Origin: Gnetum montanum
Taxonomy: Eukaryota > Streptophyta > Gnetopsida > Gnetales > Gnetaceae
Length of the DNA: 64,000 nt
Assembly: GCA_015680685.1 (NCBI GenBank)
Contig: MNCI01021399.1
Location: 1,110,149-1,174,148, forward strand
Reading direction: 5' to 3'
Position numbers and translations under genes: made by a program. Positions 11,961 through 25,449 of the stretch are shown piece by piece. The notes beneath the pieces are model-generated. The model had not been told where the DNA came from and made no database searches. It saw only the letters and a list, made by a program, of their open reading frames with translations. How positions within the stretch are numbered: position 1 is the stretch's first letter; the number at the start of each line of letters is the position of its first letter.

Positions 11961-12822
11961 GTAGATATTGAAGAGTCCCTAAGGTGAGCTAGGAAGTAGC
12001 AACAAAAATAATCATTTGGTAGTGGTTAGCCATTCACCTATCACCTAGTCATAAGCCACTTGAATGAACTTACAAGAACCACTAGCTAGCCATCAGATGA
12101 TCTAGTAAACTTTCTCTCCTTTCAACATGTCTAGGTCACTACTTGTGTTAACTTTTCTTTTCATTTGAGCAAATTCCTAACATCTCAAGAAATGCTATAG
12201 CCTTCTATGTGGTACTAGAAGAAGGGAAAGATGCCATAGTCCTAGCTATGTTATAAACGAACCATGAGATAATAGGCAAGGTGGTTGTGGATCAAATATG
12301 AAAAGTTCTAAGGGTTCTTGTGGGACCAATGCACCAATGCCCAAATTTGGAAGAACTTAAGCAAAACATACGGTATTTGAACATGTCTCATGGGATCAAA
12401 CTTGTGAAAGGTATCTAAACATAAGAGAATTTAATCATAGGTACACCCCAACACATATATCTAATATGATACTTAAGAAAATATTAAGAATACATAATGT
12501 TATCTTAAGTATAACTTGAAATAATAACCTCTTACCTACAAATCCATATTAGATAATGAACTAACTAGTTGTCCCATATTTCATGGAATTAAGCATATGA
12601 CTTTCACAATTCTTGTTAGATAATAAGCTTCGAAATCAATTGTTATATCACTATGATAACATCCTATTGTTAGGATATTCATCCTTAAAAATAAAAATTG
12701 TGGATTTGATATTGGATTTACTAAGGAATGTGGAAAAAATGGACTTGCTTTGTAGTCAAGGCAAGGGTGGGTTGGGGGCCAAGGGGAGTTGGATGTCAAA
12801 ACCAAAACTAGATGATTATATT

Positions 12823-12846
12823 CACATACACACACACACACACACA
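12823..12846. repeat. CA microsatellite
   Basis: A short run of alternating C and A, about 11 units, with one interruption near its start. It is an ordinary simple repeat. Confidence 0.9.
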
Positions 12847-12929
12847 TCCCTAACAAACATAGCCAACCTAAACTTTCATGATACCTTTGTTAAATCAACC
12901 TACTTCTTAGAATCTCTAACAAATTGAGC

Positions 12930-14130
12930 AATTCCTTAGTCCTGATTATTCATTAACATTTATGCCTTCTACATTGTAAGACTTGCAAGATTTTAAAGGT
13001 GCCTACCATAGTCTTTATTGTAATTTAGAATATGAGCATCTAATATTTGCTTCTTGGAAGATTAACATTTTTTTTTTATTAATCTATAGCTTGAAAATTT
13101 TAAGATTTGACATGGTAAGGCTTTTATCATAAGTAAGATTCGTATCCAAAGGAAAAAAATATAGTTGATACTCTAAGCTTTGTGATGAGACATACTGAGT
13201 CACATCTATCCTTCTATGTGGGTAGGGTTGTGCTAGTATCCCTAAGTTTCCTTATCTCAACAAAGTAAAAAATTATTAAAAACTATAGTAACTTAAAAAG
13301 TGTTAAATATGGAAATTCTTACCACATGAAATAGATAAGGTTATATGGAAATATGTTAATGAATGCATCTAATATTGCAAACTATTAGGAAAATTTTTCA
13401 TTCCATCATTTTACGCAAAAGGAGTTCATGTTGTTTCTCTATCAAACAACCTTCAAATATTCATATCTTCATTACCACACATCCAATTTGAGACATTATT
13501 TATTTCTTTCACTCACAAAGTTATCATCTCAATTGTAGGGAAGAGCATTGCACAAATTTTTTGTGAATTATGCTAAATTTTTCTAACACCTAAAACAATT
13601 AAGGATAAAAACAATAAAAATCAATAAAATTTTGATCCAACATAAGCCAATAAACATAATTTTCTTTTCCAATTATCCATTTGAATACATTTTAAATAAT
13701 AAATCAAAGATAGTGATGCATTGTGAAGATGAATTTATTTTTAATTAATTGTTTAATTAGTTAATTAAGGATTTTTTCTAAACAAGGGTTTTTTTTGAAA
13801 TGATGAATTTTTAAAACTTTAAAATCCACATTAAAAATGAAATTGATCATATATAATACTTTGATTAAAAATAAAAAACTAAGGGTTAGGAATCATTAGA
13901 AATTTTTCTAGAATTTTTGGGTCATCTTAAACTTCTTATGATTGTAAATGTCGTCAAAGAGATCCAAATTTGGAGGACCATAACAACCATGGAAAAATAG
14001 ACCTAGAGGGAAAAAAAAGAGGATGATAACATGCATACTTATATTCTATCCATCAATCCACACCTACAATAGGATAGTCTATGCAGGTAGAAGCTAATGC
14101 ACCACCAACTCTAGAATAGGAACAATGTCT
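12930..14130. other. AT-rich stretch without recognised features
   Basis: Runs of T (13069-13077) and A, and TTAATTAATTG words near 13740-13765, are present. No protein domain, LTR edge or RNA gene was recognised. It lies between the two copies of the plant-transposon-like ORF, so a copied spacer or a worn insertion is possible. Confidence 0.4.
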
Positions 14131-14149
14131 AACACTCTCCAATAAGTGT

Positions 14150-15460
14150 CTTCAAGTTATTCAAGAGAAATATATCATGTCCATTGTGATAGTGAAACTT
14201 AATTTTCACCTATAGAGGTCTACAAACAACTTCAAGCCTCTCCCCTATGGCCAACCATTTCTAGTAATGGTGAACAATATTTGGGAAAAGTTCACTAATT
14301 ATGGTAGAATAAGCAAGATGATGCCACAATGAAGATTGAGAAAGTAATAATGCCATACTTAGTAGAAGCAACTGTAAAGCCACTAAATATACAAATTTTG
14401 GGGCCAAAATCACTCAAATACCACAAGGTCTAACAAAAACTCAAGGAATTATTGGTTGTATAGGGCATATGCAACTATAGAAAAAGAATATAGTAGATTA
14501 TCAACTACATAGAAGATACACTTCAAAATTGGGATATACCACATCTTTCCAACCAAAAGACTCAATAAGATTTCCACATATGCTACCAAAGAAACTGATA
14601 TCTTGAGGGGAAAATTCTAAGCTAACATTGGCTATCTATTATCTCTAGAAATCCAAAGAAGGTTCAAAGAGAAGAAGATAGAGAAACCTACTCTTCCATT
14701 TCCTTATCTTATTAGAAAGTTATGTAGAAAAACTAGAATTCTAGACTATACTAATGATGTTATTCAAAGAGCCCAAAATGCTTCATACATAGAAATCTCT
14801 AAATCAATACCACCCAAGAAAGATGAATTGGAAAAAATAGTATGGCTATAGTAGGATCAATACCAGTAGCAAATATTCCAACCATATGAATAGAACAAGA
14901 AGGAGCTAGTGGATCAACTCCAACTACAAAATGAGTAGGACAAAGTGCTCCACTAGCATAACATGACTATAGACCTTCCATGAGCTATCTACAAAAGATA
15001 TAAAAAATTATCAAATAGGACAATAGGGAAGCACTAAGCATGTATAGACTAAGGGATAATTCCAACAAAATTATTGTATCCATAGGACCTACTAGTGGTC
15101 AAGTATCTTTGTAGTAGGAGAATATGATAAATGGACATAGCAAATCTTAGGAAACTTTGCACCATTCCAAGTGATGTTAAAAACTAGAAAAGAAGCCACT
15201 ATAGTGGTAATGAAACACCAAGATAGAACCAAAATAGCAAAATTTATAGCAAATCACATTAAGGAATCATTTAATATTCTCACTATGTCATTGGTAGATA
15301 TTTCTAGAGCTAAAGATCTTGAAACATTAGTCAAAACTTCTAGAAAAGAAATAATAACCCCTACAGAACATGAAGACATCTTGGAGAGATTGCTGTAGAT
15401 AGGACAATTCATACATACTTTTTTCAATATCCCTAGTGAGATCACTATAATATAATTAGA
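14150..15460 (+). pseudogene. Element G: plant-transposon-like ORF remnant, copy 2
   Basis: A segment reading EIQRRFKEKKIEKPTLPFPY, then LIRKLCRKTRI and NDVIQRAQNASYIEI, matches copy 1 near 11750-11870 and continues further. Downstream, 15171-15398 has an open 75-codon stretch (about 15171-15395) rich in Lys, Glu and Ile, with ITPTEHEDILERLL at its end. It may be the helical C-terminal part of the same protein. The two copies on the same strand, 2.9 kb apart, suggest a duplication or two nested elements. Confidence 0.45.
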
Positions 15461-16958
15461 ACTAATATCCACCAAGGGTAAGTTGATCATGGTATAAACA
15501 AGGATGCAACATGTAGAGAGGGTAGCACCAAACCATCTTGCATAGGCTAGAAATAAGCAAGTTAATCAACTAATGGCCAAACAGAAGTAATGAAGATAGA
15601 AAAATAAAGATTAGTATGAAATGTTTCAATGGTAGATGTCCAAACATATGCTTATGCTAAGGCCCTTGTTGCATTAGAAGAAGAAAACAAAAGGATTGCT
15701 ATAGAGAACTTGAGATTGATAAACATTGGGAAATAAAATAACATACTTGAGAAAAGTATCCATCAGCTAAGAGAGTAGTTCAATAGAATCAACCTTAACA
15801 TGAGATAATTGGCCCATGAAAATAGAACCTTATCAATGGAAAAAGTGTGCATAGTCCAACAAAAGTTAGATATTAAAATTAGCATGTGGAAAAATGAGGC
15901 TAAGAAGCATAAAAGAGAATTTGAAAGATCAAGTGGATATGTACAAATAGATCAATGAAAAAAATATTTGGATGGTCAGAGCCAAAATTAGTTCCATTAC
16001 ACAATAAAAACCTGACTAGAAACTCATTCTGGATAGTCTTACCCATGTTCACTAAGTAGAATTAAAGTACAAAGACTTACAAATTGAGGACCTAATGGAA
16101 TACATGGGGCTAGCAAATCTCTATTCTACTAACTTAGCCATGTTGATAGCAAGTAAACTAAAAATAAAACTAAAACAACAAGTGGCTACAGTATATGCCA
16201 TGTATAAAAAAAGTTTGCTAATAAGAAAGATGTACATTAGAATATTCACATCACAAACTATAAATTATAATTAGCCAAATCTAGCTACTAGGACCAAAAA
16301 AATATTGCAACAAATCTAGACAAAAGGATGACTAATTATCAAGAATTGTAAAAGATGTTCATAGCATTTGAGATAGAATGATCTCAATTCATAGCATTGT
16401 ATCTCAAGGCCAATAAAATATTTTTTCAATAGAAGAATAGAAGTTTAGAGTATTTCTAAACAAGTACTAGTTCTAGAAAGCATATGATAAAAAAAAAGAA
16501 ACTAATGGAGGAGCCACCACAACCATGGACATGAAGAATCTACATCAAGTTTTATTATGTTTTGTTTTTATCATGTGTTAATCATGTGTTTCATGATAAT
16601 TTTGTAACACTACTCAAACAAAGATGTGGCATTCATATTAGAGTTAGTCATCTAAATATTTGTTATGATGTTAAGTCCATGTAACCCCATATGTTTGCAA
16701 GGAATTCTATCCTCCTCTTGTTTAAACTTTAGGATGATTTTTCAATTAGTCATGGGGATATGATGAAATAATTAATTTTTAGGACTACTATATCATATCT
16801 ATGATATTGTAGATATCATATCATAGCTTAACACACATTGTAGTAGATACAATTTAGTGGGCAATGGTAATGCTTATAAATACAAGTTCACCATTGTGTC
16901 AAAAGGATATTTTTGTCTAATACTTAGAAAAATTCTTATAGTTTGTTTTCTTGAAGTA
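15461..16958 (+). other. Element G: possible further ORF remnant, Lys/Glu/Gln-rich
   Basis: Many short frames rich in Lys, Glu, Gln and Asn are broken by stops (for example around 15560-16550), consistent with a decayed coiled-coil protein. No domain was recognised. From 16540 on it becomes T-rich, non-coding sequence up to the solo LTR insertion. Confidence 0.3.
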
Positions 16959-16963
16959 GTAAT
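16959..16963. other. Target-site duplication of solo LTR F, left copy
   Basis: GTAAT directly before the LTR start TGAAACACTG. The same five bases follow the LTR end at 18511-18515. Confidence 0.85.
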
Positions 16964-18510
16964 TGAAACACTGTGAAAATTGCGAGTCGGCCTCAGGCAA
17001 AGATTCACAATTCAGGTGAGAGCACATGTCAGAATTCCAGAAGGGAGAACAAGACAGAGCAAGACCAAGAGGTGCGTAGCATCAAGTCTTCGACTTCCTG
17101 TGCAGATTCCTAATCTTACTATGTTTTCTCTGTTTACGCTATATCACGCAACGTAGCGTAATGACGCTTAGCGTGATTCCGTTTGACATAGTCCGACGTC
17201 AGAAGGCCATTTACTGTAGCACGTGGAAGGGCTTGAGCAGCGTAATATGCAATTTCTCGTATATTTTGCTAAGTCTTTTGTTCAAAGCCAAGTTTACGCT
17301 CTGTAATGCATGGCAGCGTAATGAGCTTCAAAACAGTCAAAGGCAAAGTCTAAGGAAGTGCACAGATCAACCCTTTTCTCTTGACGTGCGAATTTCTCAT
17401 CATACGCTCATTACACAACGTGGCGTATCACAGCGTAATGCATCGCCAAGCTAAACATTTCTTACGCTTCATTACGTGCGGCTGCGTAAGTGAGCGTAAA
17501 ATAGCTTGAATCCATTGTTTCCATGTTATGTTATGCTCTCGCACATGACGCAATGCGTACGAGCGTAATATAGCCCAAAATCAACAGAGACATGCCCGAC
17601 CCACACTTGTCACTCATACGCACAATATGCAGATGCACGTATTGTGCGTAGTCACGGAGTTCAACACAAAGTAGGTTAGGTCAACGATCTTCCGAAAGGT
17701 CTGAAACACATGTCATCACAGTTGTGCCTTCTCCACATATTGTCAAACCTATAAAGGTCCCAGTTGGTGAAGAAAAACATGGGCAACCAAACAGAACAAG
17801 AGCAACAGAGCAACAACAGAGAGACAGAGACAGGGGATACTTGACTTGAGCATTGGCAGTAAGAGCGATTACCCCTTTGGCGAAGAGACAACTTTCCACA
17901 TTGGTGATCATCGGCAGTTCCGAGCAAAAACTACCTAAGGCAAAAGGAGTAGATCAGAGATCCAGAGATCATCTAGTGTGGTTTGTGAGTTTCTATTGAT
18001 CAGAAGTAGTTGATCAATAGATGTCAGCACTTGACCTTCCTTGCATCCCTTCTCCAGCCTACAAGGTAGATCGGATTCTATTCTGCACTTCCGCTCAAAC
18101 AGTTTGCTTGTTTCTTGTTGCTTTATACTTGCTTTATACAAAACAATCGAGGTCTCCCCAGTGTAACTTGAATATACAAAATACTTATTTTCCTGGGTCA
18201 ACCATAGATCTTGTAATCACGCGTTTCTCTCGTGTCCGATTCCTGTTATCATGTTAACGCTGTCACCATCATTACCATTCCTTTACATTGCTTTCTCTCA
18301 TTTCGCGACTCGTCGAATCAGATCGTTCCATGAGATATTCATAATATTCATCGGTTTACTGATTAGTAAGTCCCTGTCTGATCGACAAGACCGTTCAGGG
18401 TGCCGTGGATTCATTTTTCCAGCATAGCCCTCGCATGGATCTGTGGTTAAAACTGTGTACACGGAATTGTGTTTGGTATTTTCTAGCTGCCGACATTTTC
18501 CGTCGTTATA
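16964..18510 (+). mobile_element. F: solo LTR of the D/E type, CpG-rich
   Basis: The 1547-bp unit starts TGAAACACTGTGAAAATTGC, like the starts of the D and E LTRs. It ends CCGTCGTTATA and is flanked by GTAAT on both sides. It has a TATA-like CCTATAAAGG near 17748 and, at 18368, the AAGTCCCTGTCTGATCG block shared with D, E and A. Its U3 (17110-17660) is packed with TACGCT/AGCGTA words, for example CGTAGCGTAATGACGC. No internal domain follows, so recombination between two LTRs is the likely origin. CpG is far more frequent here than in the flanks, pointing to a younger insertion. Confidence 0.9.
17110..17660. repeat. Cluster of TACGCT/AGCGTA inverted words in the U3 of F
   Basis: The hexamers TACGCT and AGCGTA, or one-base variants, recur many times in both orientations, often as pairs that could form small hairpins (for example TACGCTTC...GCGTAAG). 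They lie upstream of the TATA-like box. The same style of word appears in the LTR of A, in the LTRs of D and in the first intron of the antisense gene. Confidence 0.75.
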
Positions 18511-18515
18511 GTAAT
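18511..18515. other. Target-site duplication of solo LTR F, right copy
   Basis: GTAAT, identical to 16959-16963. Removing one copy plus the LTR restores TTGAAGTA-GTAAT-TAGTTGTG. Confidence 0.85.
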
Positions 18516-20150
18516 TAGTTGTGAATGCTCATAATGTGGTGAATTATGATGTATGGAATCTTTATTCAAGTGGATTTTACCTAGACATAACTCATAAATC
18601 ACAATAAAGATCAAGATTTTTTTTCATTATTTCAACATATCATATAGAATAGATTTACTTTTCCATGTTGCTTACTTTTACTAAGTCATTTACATTTCTT
18701 AAGTCATTTATTATTCCAATGTACATTAGTAAAATGAAATAAGTACAAGTAGTTTCAAGCATAAATTGAAATTATTTGGTAAGCCAGTAGTAAATTTGCT
18801 CCACTCGCTCAATGGTAAAGTTACTAGGTAATCCTAGTAATAATTACATCATCATAGGCTAAAATAGCTTTACCTTTTCATTGTAATTATAGATAGAAAT
18901 TACATTCATTTTCACTATCTACATTTAGTATACTTAAAGTTAACCAACATCATCTTGTTATATACCTCACTAACAATTAAACCATATATTTTACACCTTG
19001 TTATCTCTAAGTGAGAAGACAATGATCATGAACTTACTATCAACTCATTAGCATACTTACAATGTCTCTCCACATATTATGATCTGATCATGCATGAATA
19101 CTTGTGACTTGTATAGTTAAGTGTTATAATTCGCTAATAGCTAATCATTAATGCATTGTTAGATGTGCCAATGTTTGCTAGTTAGTTGATTTTACACAAT
19201 TCATTATATCCAAAATCACTATGCCTATTTTTTATACTTAAAATAAGTTTTCAAAACACACACATACTTAAGTTTCAACCACATTGAAATGACTTCTATA
19301 TCCAAAGTGAAATCTCCACCTGCTATTGATCTTAATGAAAGTAATGATAGAGATTATAATAAAGAAGATTAGAGTGCACCAATGCAAACAAGAATCTCAT
19401 ATACTCATACTAATCATTATTATTCTAATTTTATAATTTTTTCCACCTAGGTGAATTTATATGAAGAAACTTATAGGGAAACATTGTCTTGTAGCTAAAA
19501 TATTCAACACCATCTATGCTTCAAGTAGTCCTCATGAGGTTAAATATTGGTCATGTGTAAAAAGGGTACTAAGTTACCAAAAATATGACTAGGCTATTTC
19601 AATCAATAGAGGCATAGGCAAGAAGGAATGCTATCATGGTAGCAAGATATAAACAAGAAAAAAAGTATCACAAGTGATCATCCTTAGTGAGCAAAAAGAA
19701 GAAGAATCGTATAAAGCTAAACAGTCTTACCAGACTCACAAATCTTATTCTCAAACACCATTCATCTGCATTAAAGATCCTAGAAAGACAAAGTTACATT
19801 CAACTCTTACAAAAATTGTAGGAATAGATGAGGTAAACTCTAGATGTAGGAGAATTTGAGACCTAAAACCTTTGATAGATATAGAAGGAATGAATCCATG
19901 AGTCATAGAAGGAGAACCAATTTGAATAATTCTCCAACTCCCTCATCCTCTTTGTCACATTCATTAATAGACTCTAATAGGGAAAAATGAAGAACAAGAG
20001 ATCATGATAGAAAAAGCAAAAGGGATCATGAGAGGCATGTTGATAGAAGAAGAAGGCATCCAAAAAACATGGAAGATGACAAAGAAGATAGAAAAAGAAA
20101 AATTAGGAATGAGACAATAGAACATCATGAGCATTGAAGAGGTCACTACT
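18516..20150 (+). other. Element G: region between F and gag
   Basis: AT-rich sequence without a recognised domain to about 19300, then short Lys/Glu/Arg-rich frames (19674-19859 and 19930-20150) that may be a decayed basic leader of the gag protein. Nothing was firmly identified. Confidence 0.35.
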
Positions 20151-21170
20151 ACATTAGAGCTTATGAACCCAAATATTATGAAGAACCCCTACTAGCCACT
20201 CACTGTATGATCAATATTCGAGAAGTAGTGTACATACTTACTAGGCATCTAATGGATAGTTACATTTAGTGACTTAATATGAACAATATTCCAAAGTTTG
20301 AATGAGGATATAATGCAAATCCACAACATCACCTTCAAGTATTTCATGCTTCTTACATCCTACAGAATATAGAAAATGATTGCCAAAAATTAAAGTTATT
20401 TCTTAGAACACTCATTAAGGGAGTATAAAGTTGGTATAGATCTTTAAAACTCAAATCAATTAGAAGATGGAGTATCATGTTGTAAATTTTCAAGGATAAA
20501 TATCAAACTTATTCCTGAGTGTCAAACTTAATAAAGCAAGTCCAAGAATGGAAGTAAAGGATACATGAATCCCTTCATGCAACAATGAACAAATACTATT
20601 CATTATTACATAGATGTTAAGGCCATGAATTTGATCAAGGAGAACAACTATGGCACATCATCGATGAGATAAGAGATAAAAATACAAAGAACCATGGAGT
20701 ATATGCCTAGGATAGATTATTAGAGATGATATCTCACTGAATTCAAAGGTTACTAGACTAGGTAATGAAAGAAGAAGGAGAACTATAAAAAACAAAATTC
20801 ACTAAAGAGTACAACAGAGATTAGTAAAAGAGATGTAAGGATATGTGAAACATAAGAATAAGAAACTTTAGAAGATGTGAGCAAGTGAAATACTCTACCT
20901 ATTTAGAAATCAGTAAATGATATTGCAACAAAGGTAGAGAAAATATGGGATTCTATAAAAAGAAATTTGTCATGACATTGAAGATAGTAGAAAAGAAGAT
21001 TGAACAAAATTCTAATACAAATAAGGACATGAAGATCGTAGATGTGAGCATTAGAAAATTAAAGAAAAAATTACTACAATTAAGAAAATTACAAACTCAA
21101 GCTCTAAAAGATACATTGGATGTAAAGTGTGCCTATAGGAACATCCTAAGGGGTGTTGTCTTATCATAGC
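20150..21170 (+). pseudogene. gag: Element G: gag (capsid) pseudogene
   Basis: The frame near 20280-20580 reads NNIPKFE, NPQHHLQVFHASYI, ENDCQKLKLFLRTL, SWYRSLKLKSIRRW and FKDKYQTYS. This is the conserved central part of plant retrotransposon gag, whose usual pattern is F-xG-xxNPxxHLxxF, then LxxFxxTLxGxAxxWYxSL. In-frame stops interrupt it. A Lys-rich open stretch at 20945-21169 may be the C-terminal tail. It lies about 2 kb upstream of pol on the same strand, as expected for a gypsy element. Confidence 0.7.
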
Positions 21171-22440
21171 CCACTTACAATAGTTTGGGGCATATGTATT
21201 AAATTCAAAGTTTGTCAAACAATAGATGCCAAGATGATTACCTTATCTACAAGGTAATTATAGATGGTCCTATCAATAATCATAATATTAAAGTCAGGCT
21301 TATTCTCAACTGTAGAAATAATACCAATAGCATTAGTAACAACCATAGTCATGGGGGATGCTATTTCAGAGATAACAGTATCCATATTAACAACCTGATC
21401 CTTATGGAGACTATGTATAGTGTCCCATATCTCTTGGAAATACTCCTATACATGCTTCTTCTTCCTACTATGCAATAAAATACAATAGGCCTACAACCCC
21501 ATACATGGAGTCACATCCTTACACATCTCAACTAGCAATAGGTCCATCCTATCAAGCTCCTAATCCTATACCACTAGTACAATCATCAATCATGTAAGGG
21601 AACTTCCAACATAACCATAGTATAAGAGTGATACTATGGAAGTTACTATAAAAGAGGACATCATTAATATAAGTGAACCAAGATCCAGGAAACATCCCTT
21701 CTTTAGAACAAGTCTAGAAAAGATCTAAATGATAAGAACTTCATCTACCCTTGTTCCTTCCACACAAAGTCCTCAAAATAGTACTATGCTTCTAGTTTTA
21801 ACAAAAAAGGATTTAACAACTATCATGCTTAGAAAAATGTTAACACTGAATAAAAATAGGAGTTCTTCCCAAGAAGAAGATAGATCCATGAAGTTCTTTA
21901 ATCTATCTATGTATAGTAGGATGAAAAACATGTAAATCTCTACCAAAATTTGCATTAGGAATCAATCTCATTTTTAAAGACATGTATAGGGCTTAGAATT
22001 TACCTTCATTAAAGAAGTGTAACATCTGACTAGAGTTAGCTAACCTATCTATTGTTGTTTCACTAGGATAAGTGGAATATGTAATAACTATTGTAAGTGG
22101 CTAGTCTTATCCTACAAATTTCCTAGTTATTTATGTTGGAAAGAATAAAGGTGAATTTCCTATAATCATGGAAATTTCATGGCTTAGCACCATGGATGAT
22201 AAACATGGAATTAGGGACTTATCCTTAGAAATATCTAAGAAATATAAAGCTAGAATCATTTAAAGACATAGAGTTCCATGTATCACATACAACAATAATG
22301 AATACAATTACATGTAGAGATTCTAGATACTAAGATAAGATACCATCCTAGCCTATAACAAATATGCTAAGGATATGTGTGTACAAAAGCATTTGTATGC
22401 AGCAATCATAAAATAAGAATACATCTAATGGCTGATTAAT
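21171..22440 (+). pseudogene. Element G: possible protease/linker remnant
   Basis: Between gag and pol lie broken frames. One (21212-21478) reads KVIIDGPINNHNIKVRLILN, which could be a worn aspartic-protease core (the usual form is 'DTGS' after a hydrophobic strand), but no catalytic DTG or DSG is visible. The assignment is from position only. Confidence 0.3.
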
Positions 22441-23640
22441 GAAGAAGAATTAGAATCAAACATGTACATGGAACTAGTTGATAATAATGCAAGTGCCTAC
22501 ATTGAAGAGACTAAGAAAATAGAAAAGATAGGAGGTCAACCTTTCTACAAAAATTTGCAACAAGATGAAGATATTGAATATCGAAAATTAGAGATACTAG
22601 AAAAATATGAACCTAAACTACTATAACTAAAAGCCCTACCAGATACACTTGAATATGCTTTCCCCAATTACAAAAAAACTAATAATTATAAATGTGAATA
22701 TGATAACAAATAGAATAGAAAATTATTAAAAGTGGTAAAAAATGACAAAATAAATTTGCATGGTCTTAGGATGAGATCATCAGCATTGTTCCATGTGTTT
22801 GTCAAGACCAAGTCGACATTGATTTAGTTGTTAAACCATGTCACTAGCCCCAACAAAGATTGAATCCAAAACTTAAAAATGTTTTCAAACAAGAATTAGA
22901 GAAGTTGTTAAAGGCAAGGTTCAAATATTCTATTGTAGATAGTAAATGGATTAACCCATTAGCCATTGTTCCAAAGAAGGGTGGCAAGTCAAGGGTCTGT
23001 ATAGACTTTTAATTTTTGAATATATCAACATTCAAACATCATTTTTATGTACCATTTGTTGATCAACTTTATTAGTACTAAAATTTACTAGATGGATACA
23101 ATGGATATAATCAAATCTATATCACACCAAAAGACCAATACAAAATAACATTCACTAGCCCATAGAAAATGTTTACATACAAGAAAATGTTATTTCACCT
23201 CTATAATGCTCTAGCCATGCTCTAGAGACTTGTTCTTATCATCTTCCAAAAGTAGATTTTTAATGAAATCAAGGTATTTATGAAGGATTTATTTACATAT
23301 GGGCTTAACTTCAAAAAATATTTGAAACACTCAAATAAGGTTTTGAAATGATTCATTGAGATAAATTTAAAGTTTAATTAGTAGAAAAGCCACTTAATGG
23401 TTTAAGATGGCATAGTTCTAGAACACAATCTATCTTACAAAGGAATAGAGGTAGATCCAAAAAAGATTAGAGTCATCAAAAATATTATCCAAAGATCATA
23501 GACAGTTAAGGATTTTCAATCATTCCTTGATCATACATGGTACTATAGAAGATTTATTGAAAATGTTTCAAAGATTGCAAAGTAACTTATCGAACTCACA
23601 AAGAAGAATGCAACATTCCAATGGTCCAAACAATGTGAAA
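22440..23640 (+). pseudogene. pol: Element G: pol N-terminus and reverse transcriptase remnant
   Basis: Readable parts are LKALPDTLEYAF before RT, then KQELEKLLKARFKYSIVDSK, WINPLAIVPKKGGKSRVCIDF-like sequence near 22900-23015, and YYRRFIENVSKIAK near 23540-23580. 'Leu-Lys-x-Leu-Pro-x-x-Leu-x-Tyr-Ala' before RT and 'W(V/I)xPxxxVPKKGG' are standard in Athila/Tat-type pol. Stops and frameshifts abound, and no clean YxDD was recovered. Confidence 0.75.
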
Positions 23641-24100
23641 AGGCATTTGAAAACCTAAAGTAGAAATTAATCATGACACCAATCCTTCAAACTCTAAATT
23701 GGTCCAAGCCTTTTTACATTATGACTGATGCTTCAAACTATGCATTAGGAGCACTATTAATCCATCTAGATCATAAAAAAATAACTATATTACATACACT
23801 ACATAAGTAGAAGCATTATCAAAGCATAATTTAACTATACTACTATAGAAAAGGAGCTTATGTTTGTGGTATATGCACTTGAAAAACTTAGATATTATGT
23901 GCTTAGGTATTCCATCTATGTTCATATAGACCACAATGAAATCATAAATTTAATGAATAAACCAATGGTTAGTCCAATGTGACATAATGGTGATTGATAG
24001 GAAAGGAAGTGAGAATGTTGTATTTGATCATCTATCAAGACTTAGATGGGATTCTTAAGAGGATGGAGAACCATTATCAAATCAATTCCATAATGAAAAT
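23640..24100 (+). pseudogene. pol: Element G: RNase H remnant
   Basis: The stretch KAFENLK, LIMTPILQTLNWSKPFYIMT and DASNYALGALLIHLD marks the start of the retroelement RNase H domain (usual form: PDWxxPFxxxxDASxxAxGAxL). It lies directly after RT on the same strand. The rest of the domain is broken by stops. Confidence 0.7.
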
Positions 24101-24289
24101 TTATTTACTAAGATTGAAATGACTGAAGATTCAACATCAAAATCATATATTACTAATTATATGACATATCTAACTACACAAGAACTTCTTGCTAAATGGG
24201 ATAAAAAGAAAAAATCATAGTCTGATCACAAATTAAAATGATACATGGAAATCAAATGAAATCTTTATAAGATATATGTAGATGATTTA

Positions 24290-25400
24290 ATACGATCTTC
24301 TATTCTAGAAGAGAATCAATAAAGAGTTCTACAAGTTGCAAATGAAGGACCATGTGGTGGTCATTACACAAAATGAAGAACAACACTAAAATTGATGATG
24401 CAAGATTATTTTTGGCCTACCATATTTAACAACAAACATTGGTTTGCACAATCTTATGAAAGATGCCAAAAGGATGAAGGGTTAACAACTAAAACTGAAA
24501 GGCAACAAAAATGGATACAATCATTGGAATCATTCGATATTTGGGAAATTCACTTTATGGATCCCATCATATGAATGTTAAATGAAAATGCCTATATTAT
24601 CATGATTATTGATTATTGTACTAAGTGGATGGAAGTAGCTAAACTTAAATATTGTATAGCCACAACAACTATAAATTTCTCTCAATAATATGTCATGAAC
24701 AGATTTGGAGTGTCATGATTGTTAATATCATATAATAGAACTCATTTTACGAAAGCTAGATTCAAGAAACTAATGTAATAACTTAGGGTGAATCATAAGC
24801 TAACTAAAACCTATCAACCATAAGCGAATGATCAGGTCAAAGTAACTAATAGAGAGATTACATAAATATTAAATAGAAATTTCAGTAGATATAAGAAGGA
24901 TTAGAGTACTAAAATTAATGATACCCTATGGGCATACTAATCAACTTGGGAATGTTTTATAGGTATTCACTATATGAACTAGTTAATGGAAAATTACCTA
25001 CTCTACTAGTCCAAGCAAAGATAGATACGCTTACAACTACATGTGCACTTAACATAGATTTAAAATTATTTTAGAAGGAATGATTAATGAATCTTAATCT
25101 ACTAGACAAAAATATATTAGTATCCTAAATGAGTAACAAAATTCACAAGAAGTATTCTAAACATTGACATGACATCAAGATCACACAAATTTCTATTAGG
25201 CTTGGAGATAGAGTCTTCTACTATAACCCAAAGCATATCATTCAAAGGATAAAATTCCAGATGTTATGGAAAGGATCCTATATCATCTATGCTACATATC
25301 AATCAAGCAACATGCAAATTTACTACCCAATCAAACCACAAAAATTAATCCTTATCAACATTCAACAAGTTAAATCATTTTATGTCTTTTCTTCCTTAAA
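24290..25400 (+). pseudogene. pol: Element G: integrase remnant
   Basis: Zinc-binding region: HYTK, then MMQDYFWPTIFNNKHWFAQS and YERCQK. The core begins FDIWEIHFMDPI; active relatives have an Asp where His is seen (xIDFMGP). IIDYCTKWMEVAKL follows. The AN-x-Q-VE block near 24826-24850 is recognisable as NDQVKVTNREI. The C-terminal part (VFYYNPKHIIQRIKFQML) runs to about 25300. Several stops are present. Confidence 0.7.
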
Positions 25401-25449
25401 AGACTCTATCTTGAATTCTAAATCACTTACTTCCCATTCAATTTTTTGA

